Below the pieces are notes generated by a model, which was given only the letters and a program-made list of their open reading frames with translations, made no database searches and had not been told where the DNA came from. Source: Citrobacter freundii (GTDB lineage: Bacteria; Bacteroidota; Bacteroidia; Chitinophagales; Chitinophagaceae). Taken from it: a stretch of 64,000 nucleotides of DNA. The position numbers and the translations under genes were made by a program. Every line of letters starts with the position of its first letter. Position 1 is the first letter of the stretch. This document shows, in pieces, positions 51,247-59,586 of the stretch. The stretch lies in contig QFQQ01000028.1 of the NCBI GenBank assembly GCA_003243445.1, forward strand, positions 11,253 through 75,252. Direction: 5' to 3'.

Positions 51247-51723
51247 TTAGTGTGTTTTCTTCATTGGGAACTTTCTCGACCGTTGCTGCCCATTCATCAT
51301 TCCTGAAATTTCCGCCAGCAACGATCTTTCCGATTCCAGTGTATAACTGATCTTCTGCGGAAAATCATGCGCGGGGTTTTCAAATACGAGGGAGTTTGTA
51401 TCGGAAGACTTCAGTTTGAATTTTACCGGCTGATCATTATTCTGGCCTTTCACCGTTGGAATATAATAAAGATCATTCCTTTCTTTTTTCAACAAAATAG
51501 ATTCCAGCGCGATCGAATCCGTAGCAGTGATCACATAGCTTCTTCCGGCAAAAGTGGAATCATTCAGTTTGCTCCATTCTTCTACCATTTTTCCGCGTTG
51601 CGTTTGATTTTCCCATTTGCCTAGCAGCCATTCTGCTGCTGAAAGTGGATTTGTCTGAGCAGCGGATGGATTGCAGACCATCGTTAGTATGATCATTGAA
51701 ACAGTTACTTGAATGCGATTCAT
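51247..51723 (-). CDS. DUF6265 family secreted protein
   Basis: 158 aa. It has a signal peptide (VTVSMIILTMVCNPSAAQ). The mature part is SAAEWLLGKWENQTQRGKMV EEW, FAGRSYVITATDSI, LYYIPTVKGQNNDQPVKF, LVFENPAHDFPQKISY. The FENPxHDFPQ phrase and WLLGKWE start are the pattern of DUF6265, a lipocalin-like beta-barrel family of unknown role. It is convergent with the beta-lactamase-like gene and 67-73 bp downstream of the AraC gene stop on the same strand as that gene, possibly co-regulated. Confidence 0.85.
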   Translation of the reverse strand: MNRIQVTVSMIILTMVCNPSAAQTNPLSAAEWLLGKWENQTQRGKMVEEWSKLNDSTFAGRSYVITATDSIALESILLKKERNDLYYIPTVKGQNNDQPVKFKLKSSDTNSLVFENPAHDFPQKISYTLESERSLLAEISGMMNGQQRSRKFPMKKTH

Positions 51724-51789
51724 ATTTTGTATTATGTTTCTGACAAAACTGAGTAATATTTCCTTTTCAGAATTGTAAAAAAGCGACTT

Positions 51790-52596
51790 CTATTCCATGC
51801 TGAAGAAGTTGACCAATGGCAGATGTTTACTAAAGTATTGCTTTGGACTTAAGCCGGTGAAGGCCTTGAAGTCGTTGGTAAAATGCGCCTGATCATAAAA
51901 CCCGCTATCGTACGCCAGTTCAGTAAGTGAGCTGTACTTTTTTTGTGCTGAAAGTGTCAGAACGGACTGCAGCCGTGCGATACGCGCGTATTGTTTTGGG
52001 TTAAGACCTGTGGCTGCAATGAATTGACGTTCCAGCTGGCGACGGCTTATGTTTAACTGCAATGAAAGATCATTGATATTAATATTGCCTTTACACAGGT
52101 CGATAGCGGATACGCATTGATCTACGAGTTTATTTGCCGTTGTACTTCTTAATTTCAGCAAAAGAAATCTTTCAATGATCTGAAGACGCTCATCATTATT
52201 CTTAGCATGGAGCATCCTTTCTTCCAGTTCGCGCCCATCGTTGCCCCAGATCTCCATTATATTGATAGAGGCGTTATTCAATTCATCTGAGCTCAATGAT
52301 ATAAATGGTTTTAATCCACCGGGATAAAAACGGACGCTGAAAATGCCAACCACGCCGTTGCCACCTATCTCGATGAATTGTGTCAGTTGCCCATGAATAA
52401 AACTTCGCGGCTGGTATACAGATGAGCCATCGCTATGATACCTGCTAAAAAGATCGCCATAGTGAAAAATCAGCTCCATACATCCATCGGGAAAAACGCG
52501 TTGTTGCGTTCCAGGCAATTCATTCCCTTCCATCGTCCAGTAACATTTAACAAAGCTGGACAGTAAGCGTGAAGGATGATATAACTGGTAATTCAT
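51790..52596 (-). CDS. AraC family regulator with DUF6597-like N-terminus
   Basis: 268 aa from the ATG at 52594-52596; the longer frame (52620) adds eight residues and cannot be excluded. The N-terminus YQLYHPSRLLSSFVKCYWTM and QRVFPDGCMELIFHYGDLF matches the DUF6597 pattern. The C-terminal HTH is LSLQLNISRRQLERQFIAAT and SLTELAYDSGFYDQAHFTND F, ending LSPKQYFSKHLP. It is upstream of the serine hydrolase gene on the opposite reading order (both on the minus strand, this one downstream). Target unknown. Confidence 0.9.
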   Translation of the reverse strand: MNYQLYHPSRLLSSFVKCYWTMEGNELPGTQQRVFPDGCMELIFHYGDLFSRYHSDGSSVYQPRSFIHGQLTQFIEIGGNGVVGIFSVRFYPGGLKPFISLSSDELNNASINIMEIWGNDGRELEERMLHAKNNDERLQIIERFLLLKLRSTTANKLVDQCVSAIDLCKGNININDLSLQLNISRRQLERQFIAATGLNPKQYARIARLQSVLTLSAQKKYSSLTELAYDSGFYDQAHFTNDFKAFTGLSPKQYFSKHLPLVNFFSME

Positions 52597-52754
52597 AACG
52601 GGAGTTGAAGGTAGGATCATTTTTGTAAAATCCCTTTGATTCCGTGATGACTAAGTTAAATGTACAGGAAAATCAACCCGGACGAGATTGGTTTTAACCG
52701 GTATAAAACCAATGGTTCCTGCAATAAGAATCAGCTTCGCGTTTGTAATAAGCT

Positions 52755-52791
52755 ATTCGTGATCATTCGCGCTCATTCGTGCGCTATTCGC
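52755..52791. repeat. ATTCGTG/ATTCGCG tandem word repeat reaching into a stop codon
   Basis: Words ATTCGTGATC, ATTCGCGCTC, ATTCGTGCGCT and ATTCGCG lie at 52755-52791. The minus-strand serine hydrolase stop codon (52784-52786) and its last codons fall within the last word. The 187-bp gap to the AraC gene otherwise shows no gene. Confidence 0.6.
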
Positions 52792-54217
52792 GTTCCAGCT
52801 CTTTGAGACGATTACGCGCTTCTTCATAGCCGGGATAGATCTCCAGAGCCTTTTTGTAATAGATGATCGCGTCTTCCTTGCGATTTAGTTTCAGGTAGAT
52901 GTTGCCCGTTGTTACCATCACCAGGTCCTTGTCGGGAAATTCTGATGCGTTGTTTTGTGAGATGATCATCGCGTCTTCGTAACTTTTTAATAGTAATAAT
53001 TGCTCCGCGATAAAATTCATGGAGATCCAGTCGATATAATAGTTGGCAGTATCGGGTTTTAATTTTTTGTATTCTTCAACGGCGGCTATAGTGCCTTTTG
53101 TGCCGATGACGGACTCGACAACTTTGTGTATCGGTCGTTTGATTTTTACCGGTTTATTGTATAGTAGTGTGATCAGGTTTTTGGTGATGCCGAAGAAGTC
53201 TGTGGGAGAACTGTTGCAGAGGATCACTGCCATGCTGTTGGTGGATGGGATGCGGAGAAAGAAGGATATGAACCCTTCTGTCATTCCCAGATGAAAATTA
53301 ACGGCTATGCTGTCGGCGTCAGTATATTTGAAGTTTTTATTGAACCATCCAAAACCATAATCTGCGGGTTTGATGCCGGGTGTAAGCATGGCATCTGTTA
53401 ATTCTTTATTCAGTATGCTATGGTTGGTTATCCCAAGATGAAATTTAAACAGATCTTCAACTGTAGAATAGATATCGCCAGTGCCCATTGTATTTGACTG
53501 ATCACGGAAATCTGCACTGAGGTAGCCACCGGGACTATAATCATATCCTGTTGCGCGTCTGTTCACCACTTGTGTGTGATAGTAGGACCCGGAATTTTTC
53601 ATCCCAAGTTTATCATACACATCATTTTTCATGGCTGTTGCATAAGACTTACCGGTTACTTTTTCTATGATGTGGCCAAGTGTAAAATATCCCCAACTGC
53701 TATAGTTATATTTTGAACCGGGTGTAAACGCAAGAGCTGAATCGGCATAGATCTTTATATAATCGTCCCTTTCAAAATACTGGCGGCTGATACGAGGGAA
53801 GAAATCTTTTATGATATCATAATTCGGAATGCCGGATGTATGACTCAGTAATTGCCGGATCGTAACAATGCCCGCCGGTTTATTTTTGAATTCAGGAAGA
53901 TAATCCGCCACGGTCTTATCAAGACTGATCAATCCTTTTTGCACTTGTATCAGCGTCAGCATTGCTGTGAGCGATTTGGATACCGAACCGATCATAAATT
54001 TTGTTTCTGTTGTATTCGGGATATTCCACTCCCGGTTAGCCTGCCCAAACGCTTCTTTATAAATGATCTTTCCGTCTTCGGCAACAAGTACGGCACCATC
54101 AAACATATTGTAGTTATGATAAGCGTGCATAAGTTTTGAAAACTTTGCAGAGCTGGTTTGAGCGAATACATGGCCGCCAATGAATAGCGTCAATAAAAAC
54201 AGCAGTCTGGTTTGCAT
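52784..54217 (-). CDS. Secreted serine hydrolase (beta-lactamase/PBP4* family) with TPR tail
   Basis: 477 aa from the ATG at 54215-54217; the longer frame starts with TTG. It has a signal peptide (LLFLLTLFIGGHVFAQ). S78-V-S-K81 is the SxxK motif (IGSVSKSLTAML), YNYSSWGYFTLGHIIE takes the YxN place with Ser for Asn, and HLGMTEGFISFF is near the HxG motif. The last 120 residues include TPR-like helices (LKLNRKEDAIIYYKKALEIY PGYEEARNRLKELE). This matches class C/serine beta-lactamase-fold esterases of Bacteroidota with a C-terminal TPR. Substrate unknown. Its last codons lie in a word repeat. Confidence 0.92.
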   Translation of the reverse strand: MQTRLLFLLTLFIGGHVFAQTSSAKFSKLMHAYHNYNMFDGAVLVAEDGKIIYKEAFGQANREWNIPNTTETKFMIGSVSKSLTAMLTLIQVQKGLISLDKTVADYLPEFKNKPAGIVTIRQLLSHTSGIPNYDIIKDFFPRISRQYFERDDYIKIYADSALAFTPGSKYNYSSWGYFTLGHIIEKVTGKSYATAMKNDVYDKLGMKNSGSYYHTQVVNRRATGYDYSPGGYLSADFRDQSNTMGTGDIYSTVEDLFKFHLGITNHSILNKELTDAMLTPGIKPADYGFGWFNKNFKYTDADSIAVNFHLGMTEGFISFFLRIPSTNSMAVILCNSSPTDFFGITKNLITLLYNKPVKIKRPIHKVVESVIGTKGTIAAVEEYKKLKPDTANYYIDWISMNFIAEQLLLLKSYEDAMIISQNNASEFPDKDLVMVTTGNIYLKLNRKEDAIIYYKKALEIYPGYEEARNRLKELERE

Positions 54218-54435
54218 TGCTTGCCGTGTTGGTGTTACCAAATGTACCGAATAAATGAGCGGAGTAAATCAACCTGTCAGTGGCCCGGGTTTGAGTGCAA
54301 ACTGACGCAAGGATAATATTTTGCCCGAACATGGCTATGCGCATCGGTTGTGTTCAAAAGACAAGGCGGCATTGGCAATCCGCAAAAGGCATTCAAAAAT
54401 GAATGGGAGACCGGTTTTTGTTGCATATTTGCCGC

Positions 54436-54978
54436 ATGCAGAACGAATTTGTTCCACCTGCCGTTGCGCATCAATTGCAGCTTTACGCGGCGGCTGCATT
54501 TTTATTTTCCAAAGGAAAATCGCATCCGCAGATCATGGACATTTTATCTGTTCATGAAAATAATTCCGGGTTGCTGAAGATGATCGTTGACTATGCGATG
54601 GAAGATAAATGGGACAAGTTATATGAACAGGCCCGTGAGCTGTTTGCACTGGGAAGGACATGTGATGAGGTCTTCGCGGTAATTGCTGCGCAGGAAGAGG
54701 ATCAGGATGTTGCCCGCTGGATCTGCGGTTCCTGGTATGAGTGGAAAACGCATTACATGGAAATGCTGATCGAAGGTGCAACGAACAGGGCCGAAGGATT
54801 GCAGGGAATGCTGGTTGGTACTGCGGTAACAGCACTGCTGTTCTGGATGAAGGCGGGTTGGGGACCAAAGGCGTTAAGTATTGCCGCAACGGTGGTTTGC
54901 TTTGGCTTATGGGCAATGGGAATGTATCAACGGAGAATGTCGAAAATGATAGATCGTTTTTTTATTATCAATCATTGA
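54436..54978 (+). CDS. Hypothetical membrane protein, 180 aa
   Basis: 180 aa from the ATG at 54436 (MQNEFVPPAVAHQLQLYAAA); an upstream ATG at 54403 would add 11 residues of doubtful match. Residues 1-105 are soluble and helical (HPQIMDILSVHENNSGLLKM, RELFALGRTCDEVFAVIAAQ). Two hydrophobic helices (about 120-140 and 145-165, AVTALLFWMKAG and SIAATVVCFGLWAMGM) are near the C-terminus. No family is recognised. A hairpin at 54991-55014 follows the stop. Confidence 0.65.
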   Translation: MQNEFVPPAVAHQLQLYAAAAFLFSKGKSHPQIMDILSVHENNSGLLKMIVDYAMEDKWDKLYEQARELFALGRTCDEVFAVIAAQEEDQDVARWICGSWYEWKTHYMEMLIEGATNRAEGLQGMLVGTAVTALLFWMKAGWGPKALSIAATVVCFGLWAMGMYQRRMSKMIDRFFIINH

Positions 54979-54990
54979 TGAAAATAAAAA

Positions 54991-55014
54991 ACCCTTTCGT
55001 TAAAACGAAAGGGT
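54991..55014. terminator. Hairpin ACCCTTTCGTT in the 54979-55367 gap
   Basis: ACCCTTTCGTT (54991-55001) and its complement (55004-55014) form an 11-bp stem with a 2-nt loop, just after the membrane-protein stop at 54978. The A run before it gives a T run on the minus strand, so it may act leftwards as well. The rest of the 389-bp gap holds the operator at 55250-55299 and is otherwise featureless. Confidence 0.6.
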
Positions 55015-55249
55015 AACAGTTAGTTTTAATTGTTCAAACCTTGAAGACAAATATAGAGGAGATGAACTGATTGGATTATCCGGATAAACCCGGAATCATC
55101 CCTATCACTCTATTTTTCTAAACCGCTCATTACCTGCGAAATGTGTTCCAGCTATATAACGCAACCAAAACATCCTACAGGGCGATAAATACTCAAGACA
55201 GGTTAGAAATAGTAGGTAATAGAAAATAATTAAAAATTCTTAGACATTG

Positions 55250-55299
55250 CCCTATTAGGGGATAAATGAATCTTAAAGGATATTAATCTCCTAATAGGG
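55250..55299 (+). promoter_or_regulatory. Paired palindromic operator CCCTATTAGGGG / CTCCTAATAGGG
   Basis: CCCTATTAGGGGAT (55250-55263) and ATCTCCTAATAGGG (55286-55299) are reverse complements with one mismatch, and each half contains its own near-palindrome (CCTATTAGG). Two such sites, 36 bp apart centre to centre, sit about 70-115 bp upstream of the small XRE gene at 55368. This is the usual look of a two-site operator for a small HTH regulator. Confidence 0.6.
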
Positions 55300-55367
55300 T
55301 GTTTTATTATCTTTAAACTAACATATCCCGTTCATCTTCAATATTTTGACTTTGCTATTTTTAGTCT

Positions 55368-55649
55368 ATGGCAGACAAGCAAAGGACAAATTACAACGCT
55401 ATTAAGGTCGTACTTGCACAACAGGGAGTGACGGGAAAAAAGCTTGCGGAGGATCTTAATGTTAAGCCACAGCGTGTTTCAAAATGGGCTACCAATACCA
55501 GTCAACCTTCCATTGAATTCTTATTTGAAATCGCGGGTTGTTTGAGGGTAGATGTCAGGACCCTCATTACTGCGAACGATCCCAGGGGCGATCGCCCGAA
55601 TTTGCCTATACAGCTTCCCGGTCAGCAACGTAAAGATCAAACAGGTTAG
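55368..55649 (+). CDS. XRE-family HTH transcriptional regulator 1
   Basis: 93 aa. Cro/CI-type HTH (about 8-62): NYNAIKVVLAQQGVTGKKLA EDLNVKPQRVSKWATNTSQP SIEFLFEIAGCLRVDV RTLI. The C-terminal 25 residues are charged and disordered. It lacks any ligand or effector domain, like a phage-type or defence-island repressor. The upstream gap carries the palindromic operator, so it probably regulates itself. It is a paralogue of the next gene and sits 46-85 bp before it. It may control the GHKL-nuclease gene that faces it (inference). Confidence 0.93.
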   Translation: MADKQRTNYNAIKVVLAQQGVTGKKLAEDLNVKPQRVSKWATNTSQPSIEFLFEIAGCLRVDVRTLITANDPRGDRPNLPIQLPGQQRKDQTG

Positions 55650-55733
55650 CGTTTGCGCGTCCTGCATTAAAGCCATGTATCGCTAGAACTGTCATTGAGT
55701 AAATCATCACGTTCATTTTTATCCACGCTATTT

Positions 55734-55952
55734 ATGGATCCCAAAAAGAAAATCTACAACCGCATCAAAGCCAACCTCGCGCTCCATCAGATAAAGAATA
55801 AAGAACTGGCGGAAAAACTTGGCGTAAGCGAGCAAACAGTTTCGAAATGGTGTACGAATTACAGTCAGCCATCGATCCCGCAGCTGTATGAGATTGCGAT
55901 TCTTTTGCAGGTTCCCGTACCGGAATTACTGGAGCCTGTTAAGTTGAGATGA
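55734..55952 (+). CDS. XRE-family HTH transcriptional regulator 2
   Basis: 72 aa from the ATG at 55734 (MDPKKKIYNRIKANLALHQI); the longer frame adds 13 residues with no match to its paralogue. The HTH reads IKNKELAEKLGVSEQTVSKW CTNYSQPSIPQLYEIAILLQ VPVPELL, very close to the previous gene's domain (KLAEDLNVKPQRVSKWATNT). It is 85 bp after it on the same strand, and convergent with the GHKL-nuclease gene stop at 56024. The pair may form a heterodimer or act as repressor and anti-repressor (inference). Confidence 0.9.
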   Translation: MDPKKKIYNRIKANLALHQIKNKELAEKLGVSEQTVSKWCTNYSQPSIPQLYEIAILLQVPVPELLEPVKLR

Positions 55953-56023
55953 ACTCCGCGTAGAATGACAAATTTTTTCATGGATCATCAAAACGGTAGC
56001 ATCTATGGCTGGGCCGATAACTA

Positions 56024-58054
56024 TCATTCAACCATTTCTTCCAATATCATTTCCGGAGCAACCGTACCGCTCAGCTCAATACCCTTATCCATCAATTGCT
56101 GCCGGATAGCGGCTTTATTGAAATTCAGATTATCCACGAGGAAATTATGGCGTATTTCAAATAACTGAAAAATATCGTCCCAGGTGTAGGCATAGATCTC
56201 ATAGTTATGTGCGGACTTGACCAGGAAACGCCGGTTCTTCTCTTTCATTGATTCATATTGACCTTTCACGTATTCGTCTACATTGTTGCCAATGACCATA
56301 AACTTCCATTTGCGCTTTTGTGAATTGAATGCTTCATCGGTGCGTATGATCTCCATATAATCTTCGATCTGCCGGACCTGCTCCACGCCGATATCAACGG
56401 AAGGTCGCTTCAGTTCAACGATGATATTCTCTTCCATTTGCAATTCATCATCGAGGTTGTCAGGGATCAGGCGCTTACGGCAGATAAAAAGATCCGGACG
56501 CCTGGGTGAAAGTATGCGTCCTTCTTTCTTTGTGCCGTTCCTGTTCAGGTTGCCGTTTAGGAAGTCAATATATTTCTCATGTAACTGGTTAAAAGCTTCA
56601 TTGGCTGATACGAGATGATATTGCTCACCAAAAAGCCAGTAATTCTCCTCGATCGCTTTTTGTAAATGACGGATCTCGGAAGTAAATCTTTTCAGATCAT
56701 ACACCAATGACCTGAGCAGAAGGATCACCTTGTAACGGTTTTCGATCAGGCTGACCATGCGGGTAATGCCGGCCATGGTTGTTTTCTTCAGCAGGTCGGA
56801 CAGTTCGTTTCTTTCCGCCGTGTTCATGGATACGATCTGGCCGATCAGTTCGAGTATTGTATCGCGCTCATCCTTTTCCAGTAAAATATTGATGAGGCCG
56901 ATGCTGATCTTTTGTTGTTCTTTGTTCAACCCCTGGAATAGTTTCGGTTCGATGCAGTAGATTGCCTTCACCACATTGATCAGGTCCTGTTTACGAGCCT
57001 GGTCATATTTGTTGTCTTTGAATGCGGGGATCACGCCCGACTTTTCATAACCGGCGATCAATTGTACCGCCGCCTGATCCGTTACAAACCCTTTTTGTTT
57101 CTCCCTTAATAATTTCTGCAACCGCATGGTCAACGCCTTGAATGCCGGTGATGACCTGGTGGCGGATCCGTCCAGTGTCAGAGATTGTTCTTTGTCAAGC
57201 GGATTGAAATTATCAAACAGCGAAGATTCGATATAAACACTATGATTGAACCCGATCGCATTATTGTTGAAGGAGGTCAGGTCTTTGAAGACTTCATTCT
57301 GCTCACTGTTCAAAAAATAGAAATAGAATTTATCACCGATCTTTTCGGCCCAGCGGATAAAAGTGATGCGGAAGCGGTATGGCTTCTCATCTTTTTTTGC
57401 AACGAAGTCAACGCTATCCGTTTCTGCTATGATATGCTCATAGCCGACCGGTATTCCATTGATCGAAATGCGATAGTTCTTTTCTTTATTAAGCAACAGG
57501 AACCAGCCGAATTCTTTGGCGAGATAAGTCGTAAACTCAGGTTTGGAAAAAGACCAGGCGGTGACATTGGTGAGTTCGGTGAAGGTCACGCTGGTGCCTG
57601 TCTCCAGTTTTTTGGAGATCTTTTTATTGTCGGGATTGTATTTGTTCTTGGAGCTCTGATGGATATCGATCGTGTACTCCAATAGTTTTTTTGTTTTAGC
57701 ATCGCGGAATACAGTTGTCCACCGGGCAGCACCGGCGAAGGCGACGAACGAGAATCTTCCTTTACCACGATTACCGCGAACGGCCGAGGAAGACTTGCGG
57801 AAAGCCGATCGTTTGAGAGAGTCCATGAAGTTGCCAAAGGTCTGATCGATAGTGTTAAGATCGATCCCATGGCCGTTGTCTGCGATAGTGACTTCGGTAA
57901 TAAAGTCGAGATTATGTGGTGCATATTGAACGTCAACGTGGGTGGCATTGGCGTCGAAAGCATTCCAGATGTATTCTGCGACCGCGGCCATGTAATCGGA
58001 GGTAAGTCCGGCGGAATCGATGCTTGTATTGTTCACTAAAACCTGCTGCTCCAT
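56024..58054 (-). CDS. GHKL ATPase fused to a Shedu-like PD-(D/E)XK nuclease domain
   Basis: 676 aa. The N-terminal GHKL (HATPase_c_3, MORC-like) domain (1-210) has the N box AVAEYIWNAFDANAT (E27, N31, D34), the Asp motif IADNGHGID (D59, G61) and the lid RGNRGKGRFSF (G94-G99). A middle helical part (about 300-460) follows. The C-terminal region (about 460-650) reads EENYWLFGEQYHLVSANEAF, RRPDLFICRKR (D521) and IIVELKRPSVDIGVEQVRQI (E547-L-K549, Q562), the D ... ExK ... Q core seen in Shedu (DUF4263)-type nucleases. GHKL-nuclease fusions occur in defence/conflict loci. It is monocistronic, beside two XRE regulators. Confidence 0.88.
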   Translation of the reverse strand: MEQQVLVNNTSIDSAGLTSDYMAAVAEYIWNAFDANATHVDVQYAPHNLDFITEVTIADNGHGIDLNTIDQTFGNFMDSLKRSAFRKSSSAVRGNRGKGRFSFVAFAGAARWTTVFRDAKTKKLLEYTIDIHQSSKNKYNPDNKKISKKLETGTSVTFTELTNVTAWSFSKPEFTTYLAKEFGWFLLLNKEKNYRISINGIPVGYEHIIAETDSVDFVAKKDEKPYRFRITFIRWAEKIGDKFYFYFLNSEQNEVFKDLTSFNNNAIGFNHSVYIESSLFDNFNPLDKEQSLTLDGSATRSSPAFKALTMRLQKLLREKQKGFVTDQAAVQLIAGYEKSGVIPAFKDNKYDQARKQDLINVVKAIYCIEPKLFQGLNKEQQKISIGLINILLEKDERDTILELIGQIVSMNTAERNELSDLLKKTTMAGITRMVSLIENRYKVILLLRSLVYDLKRFTSEIRHLQKAIEENYWLFGEQYHLVSANEAFNQLHEKYIDFLNGNLNRNGTKKEGRILSPRRPDLFICRKRLIPDNLDDELQMEENIIVELKRPSVDIGVEQVRQIEDYMEIIRTDEAFNSQKRKWKFMVIGNNVDEYVKGQYESMKEKNRRFLVKSAHNYEIYAYTWDDIFQLFEIRHNFLVDNLNFNKAAIRQQLMDKGIELSGTVAPEMILEEMVE

Positions 58055-58088
58055 AAGTCGATTGTTAGGGATAAGGTTTTACGAATAT

Positions 58089-58120
58089 ACTAAAAATATT
58101 AGCACAATAGAACTAAAAAT
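58089..58120 (-). promoter_or_regulatory. Repeated ACTAAAAAT motif upstream of the GHKL-nuclease gene
   Basis: ACTAAAAAT occurs at 58089-58097 and 58112-58120, about 35-66 bp upstream of the minus-strand start at 58054. The reverse complement ATTTTTAGT lies at 55357-55365, 3 bp before the XRE 1 start codon. The shared word may be part of both promoters or a site for the XRE regulators. Confidence 0.4.
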
Positions 58121-58296
58121 TTTCGGACTTTGTAGCCGGCAGAAATGCAAGATTTAAACCGGGACTCACCAGCCCGGCGGATAGCGTAGGGAAACGGAAG
58201 AATAAGGTCTTAGGCGTTTATCTTACAATTTTTGCATCACCTGAAACATTTCTCTTTTCCGCGTATCTAACCTCTCTGAAAACAGCGTGCTTTGCA

Positions 58297-58776
58297 ATGA
58301 TGGACTTCGATGAAATTTACACCCGGTATGCTGAGCGGGTATACCGCATCTGCCGGGGATATACCAATGATCAGGAGCAGGCAAAGGACCTGGTACAGGA
58401 GACCTTTATTGCGGTCTGGAAGAACCTGTCCCGGTTTGAAGGGCGATCGGAGATCGGTACCTGGATCTTCCGCATTGCGACCAATAACTGCCTGCGCGCG
58501 ATGGAAAAAGAGCGGCGGATGCCGAGAGCGGAATTGCCAACGTTATTAACTGAATCAACGCAGGAAACAAAGGCCGAAAGACTGCAGTCCCTCTACGATG
58601 CCATTGCCACCCTTCCCGAACTCGACAGGCTGATCATCGCCCTGACGCTGGAAGACCTTCCTCAATTGCAGATCGCGGAGATCGTCGGACTGAGCCACGG
58701 ATCAGTCAGGCTAAGAGTACATCGGATCAAAGAAAAACTCACCCAGAAAATCAACGTCCATGGAAGAAATAAATGA
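58297..58776 (+). CDS. RNA polymerase ECF sigma factor
   Basis: 159 aa. Region 2 (about 3-70): DEIYTRYAERVYRICRGYTN, DQEQAKDLVQETFIAVWKNL, EGRSEIGTWIFRIATNNCLR. Region 4 (about 105-155): LEDLPQLQIAEIVGLSHGSV RLRVHRIKEKL. The usual ECF length is 160-190. Two ATG codons start the frame; the first is used here. It is followed by two overlapping genes for membrane proteins, one of which may be its anti-sigma. A possible promoter (TACAATTTTTGCA at about 58234) precedes it. The 58055-58296 gap holds this and little else. Confidence 0.95.
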   Translation: MMDFDEIYTRYAERVYRICRGYTNDQEQAKDLVQETFIAVWKNLSRFEGRSEIGTWIFRIATNNCLRAMEKERRMPRAELPTLLTESTQETKAERLQSLYDAIATLPELDRLIIALTLEDLPQLQIAEIVGLSHGSVRLRVHRIKEKLTQKINVHGRNK

Positions 58777-59365
58777 CTGGCAGGCTGTGTGGAAAACAGC
58801 CGATACAAATGCATTGCCTTCTGCCAACGAAATGAAAGCAGAGGTCCGCAAATTTTTGCAAACCCGGATACAGAAGAAATGGATGGTGATCGTTACTGGT
58901 TTTGTGCTGGCGGTACTTGTACTTATTGTGCTTGTGATCACACCATTTAAAATTGTGACCACCTATATCGGTGGTGGCCTGATCGCTTTATCATGCCTCG
59001 GAATGTCTTTTGACAATGCGCGTTCGTTGAAAAGGTTTTATCAGTGCAATGATCATTCTACTACGGACTTCCTTGCTTTTATAGAAAAGACACGCCAGAA
59101 TCAGTTGCGGTTTCATAAAAGAACGCAGGGACTTATACTGATGGGGCTTTCGGCCGGGATGTGTTTGTACCTGTATGAGCCCGCCTTGCATCACCCGGTG
59201 CTAACGGCCGGTATCTACCTGGTATTTGCAGTTTATATCGCGGTATGCTGGTTCGTGATCCGCCCGCGTGTATTTATCAAAAGTGCAGAGGCGTTGAATA
59301 AAGCGAAAGAGCGGATAGAAAAATTAGAACAGCAATTAAAAGAAACAGAAAACGAACAAGCATGA
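58760..59365 (+). CDS. Membrane protein, likely sigma-factor partner
   Basis: 201 aa, overlapping the sigma factor gene by 17 bp. Residues 1-40 are soluble (MEEINDWQAVWKTADTNALP). Two hydrophobic pairs follow (VIVTGFVLAVLVLIVLVITP, FKIVTTYIGGGLIALSCLG; GLILMGLSAGMCLYLY, TAGIYLVFAVYIAVCWFVI) and a C-terminal coiled coil (KAKERIEKLEQQLKETEN). It lacks the classical anti-sigma ASD motif, but its place next to the sigma factor and its topology suggest it controls it. It shares ATGA overlap with the next gene. Function is inferred only. Confidence 0.65.
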   Translation: MEEINDWQAVWKTADTNALPSANEMKAEVRKFLQTRIQKKWMVIVTGFVLAVLVLIVLVITPFKIVTTYIGGGLIALSCLGMSFDNARSLKRFYQCNDHSTTDFLAFIEKTRQNQLRFHKRTQGLILMGLSAGMCLYLYEPALHHPVLTAGIYLVFAVYIAVCWFVIRPRVFIKSAEALNKAKERIEKLEQQLKETENEQA

Positions 59366-59550
59366 AATACAAATTCAAACCTACACTCTTATTAGCATCC
59401 GGCTTATTACTGGTATCAGGTTCGATGATCCTGCCGCGATATGTGCAATTGCCGGACTTTCTTCGTGGTTCGATGCTTGGGGTCGGGTTGGCACTGGAGA
59501 TGATCGCGTTGGCGGCAATACAAAAAGGAAAGAACGTTTGCGTGAGGTGA
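59362..59550 (+). CDS. Small membrane protein, 62 aa
   Basis: 62 aa with two hydrophobic helices (LLLASGLLLVSGSMIL, MLGVGLALEMIALAAI) and basic ends. It overlaps the previous gene by 4 bp (ATGA), the third gene of the sigma-factor operon. No family recognised. A hairpin at 59587-59631 lies after its stop. Confidence 0.65.
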   Translation: MKYKFKPTLLLASGLLLVSGSMILPRYVQLPDFLRGSMLGVGLALEMIALAAIQKGKNVCVR

Positions 59551-59586
59551 TTTCGGAACTGATATCGCTAAATCCAAAGATGGTGT

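Noticed and set aside
57185..57685. 166-aa plus-strand frame
   Set aside because: Antisense shadow of the GHKL-nuclease gene, whose protein has ordered motifs across the same stretch.
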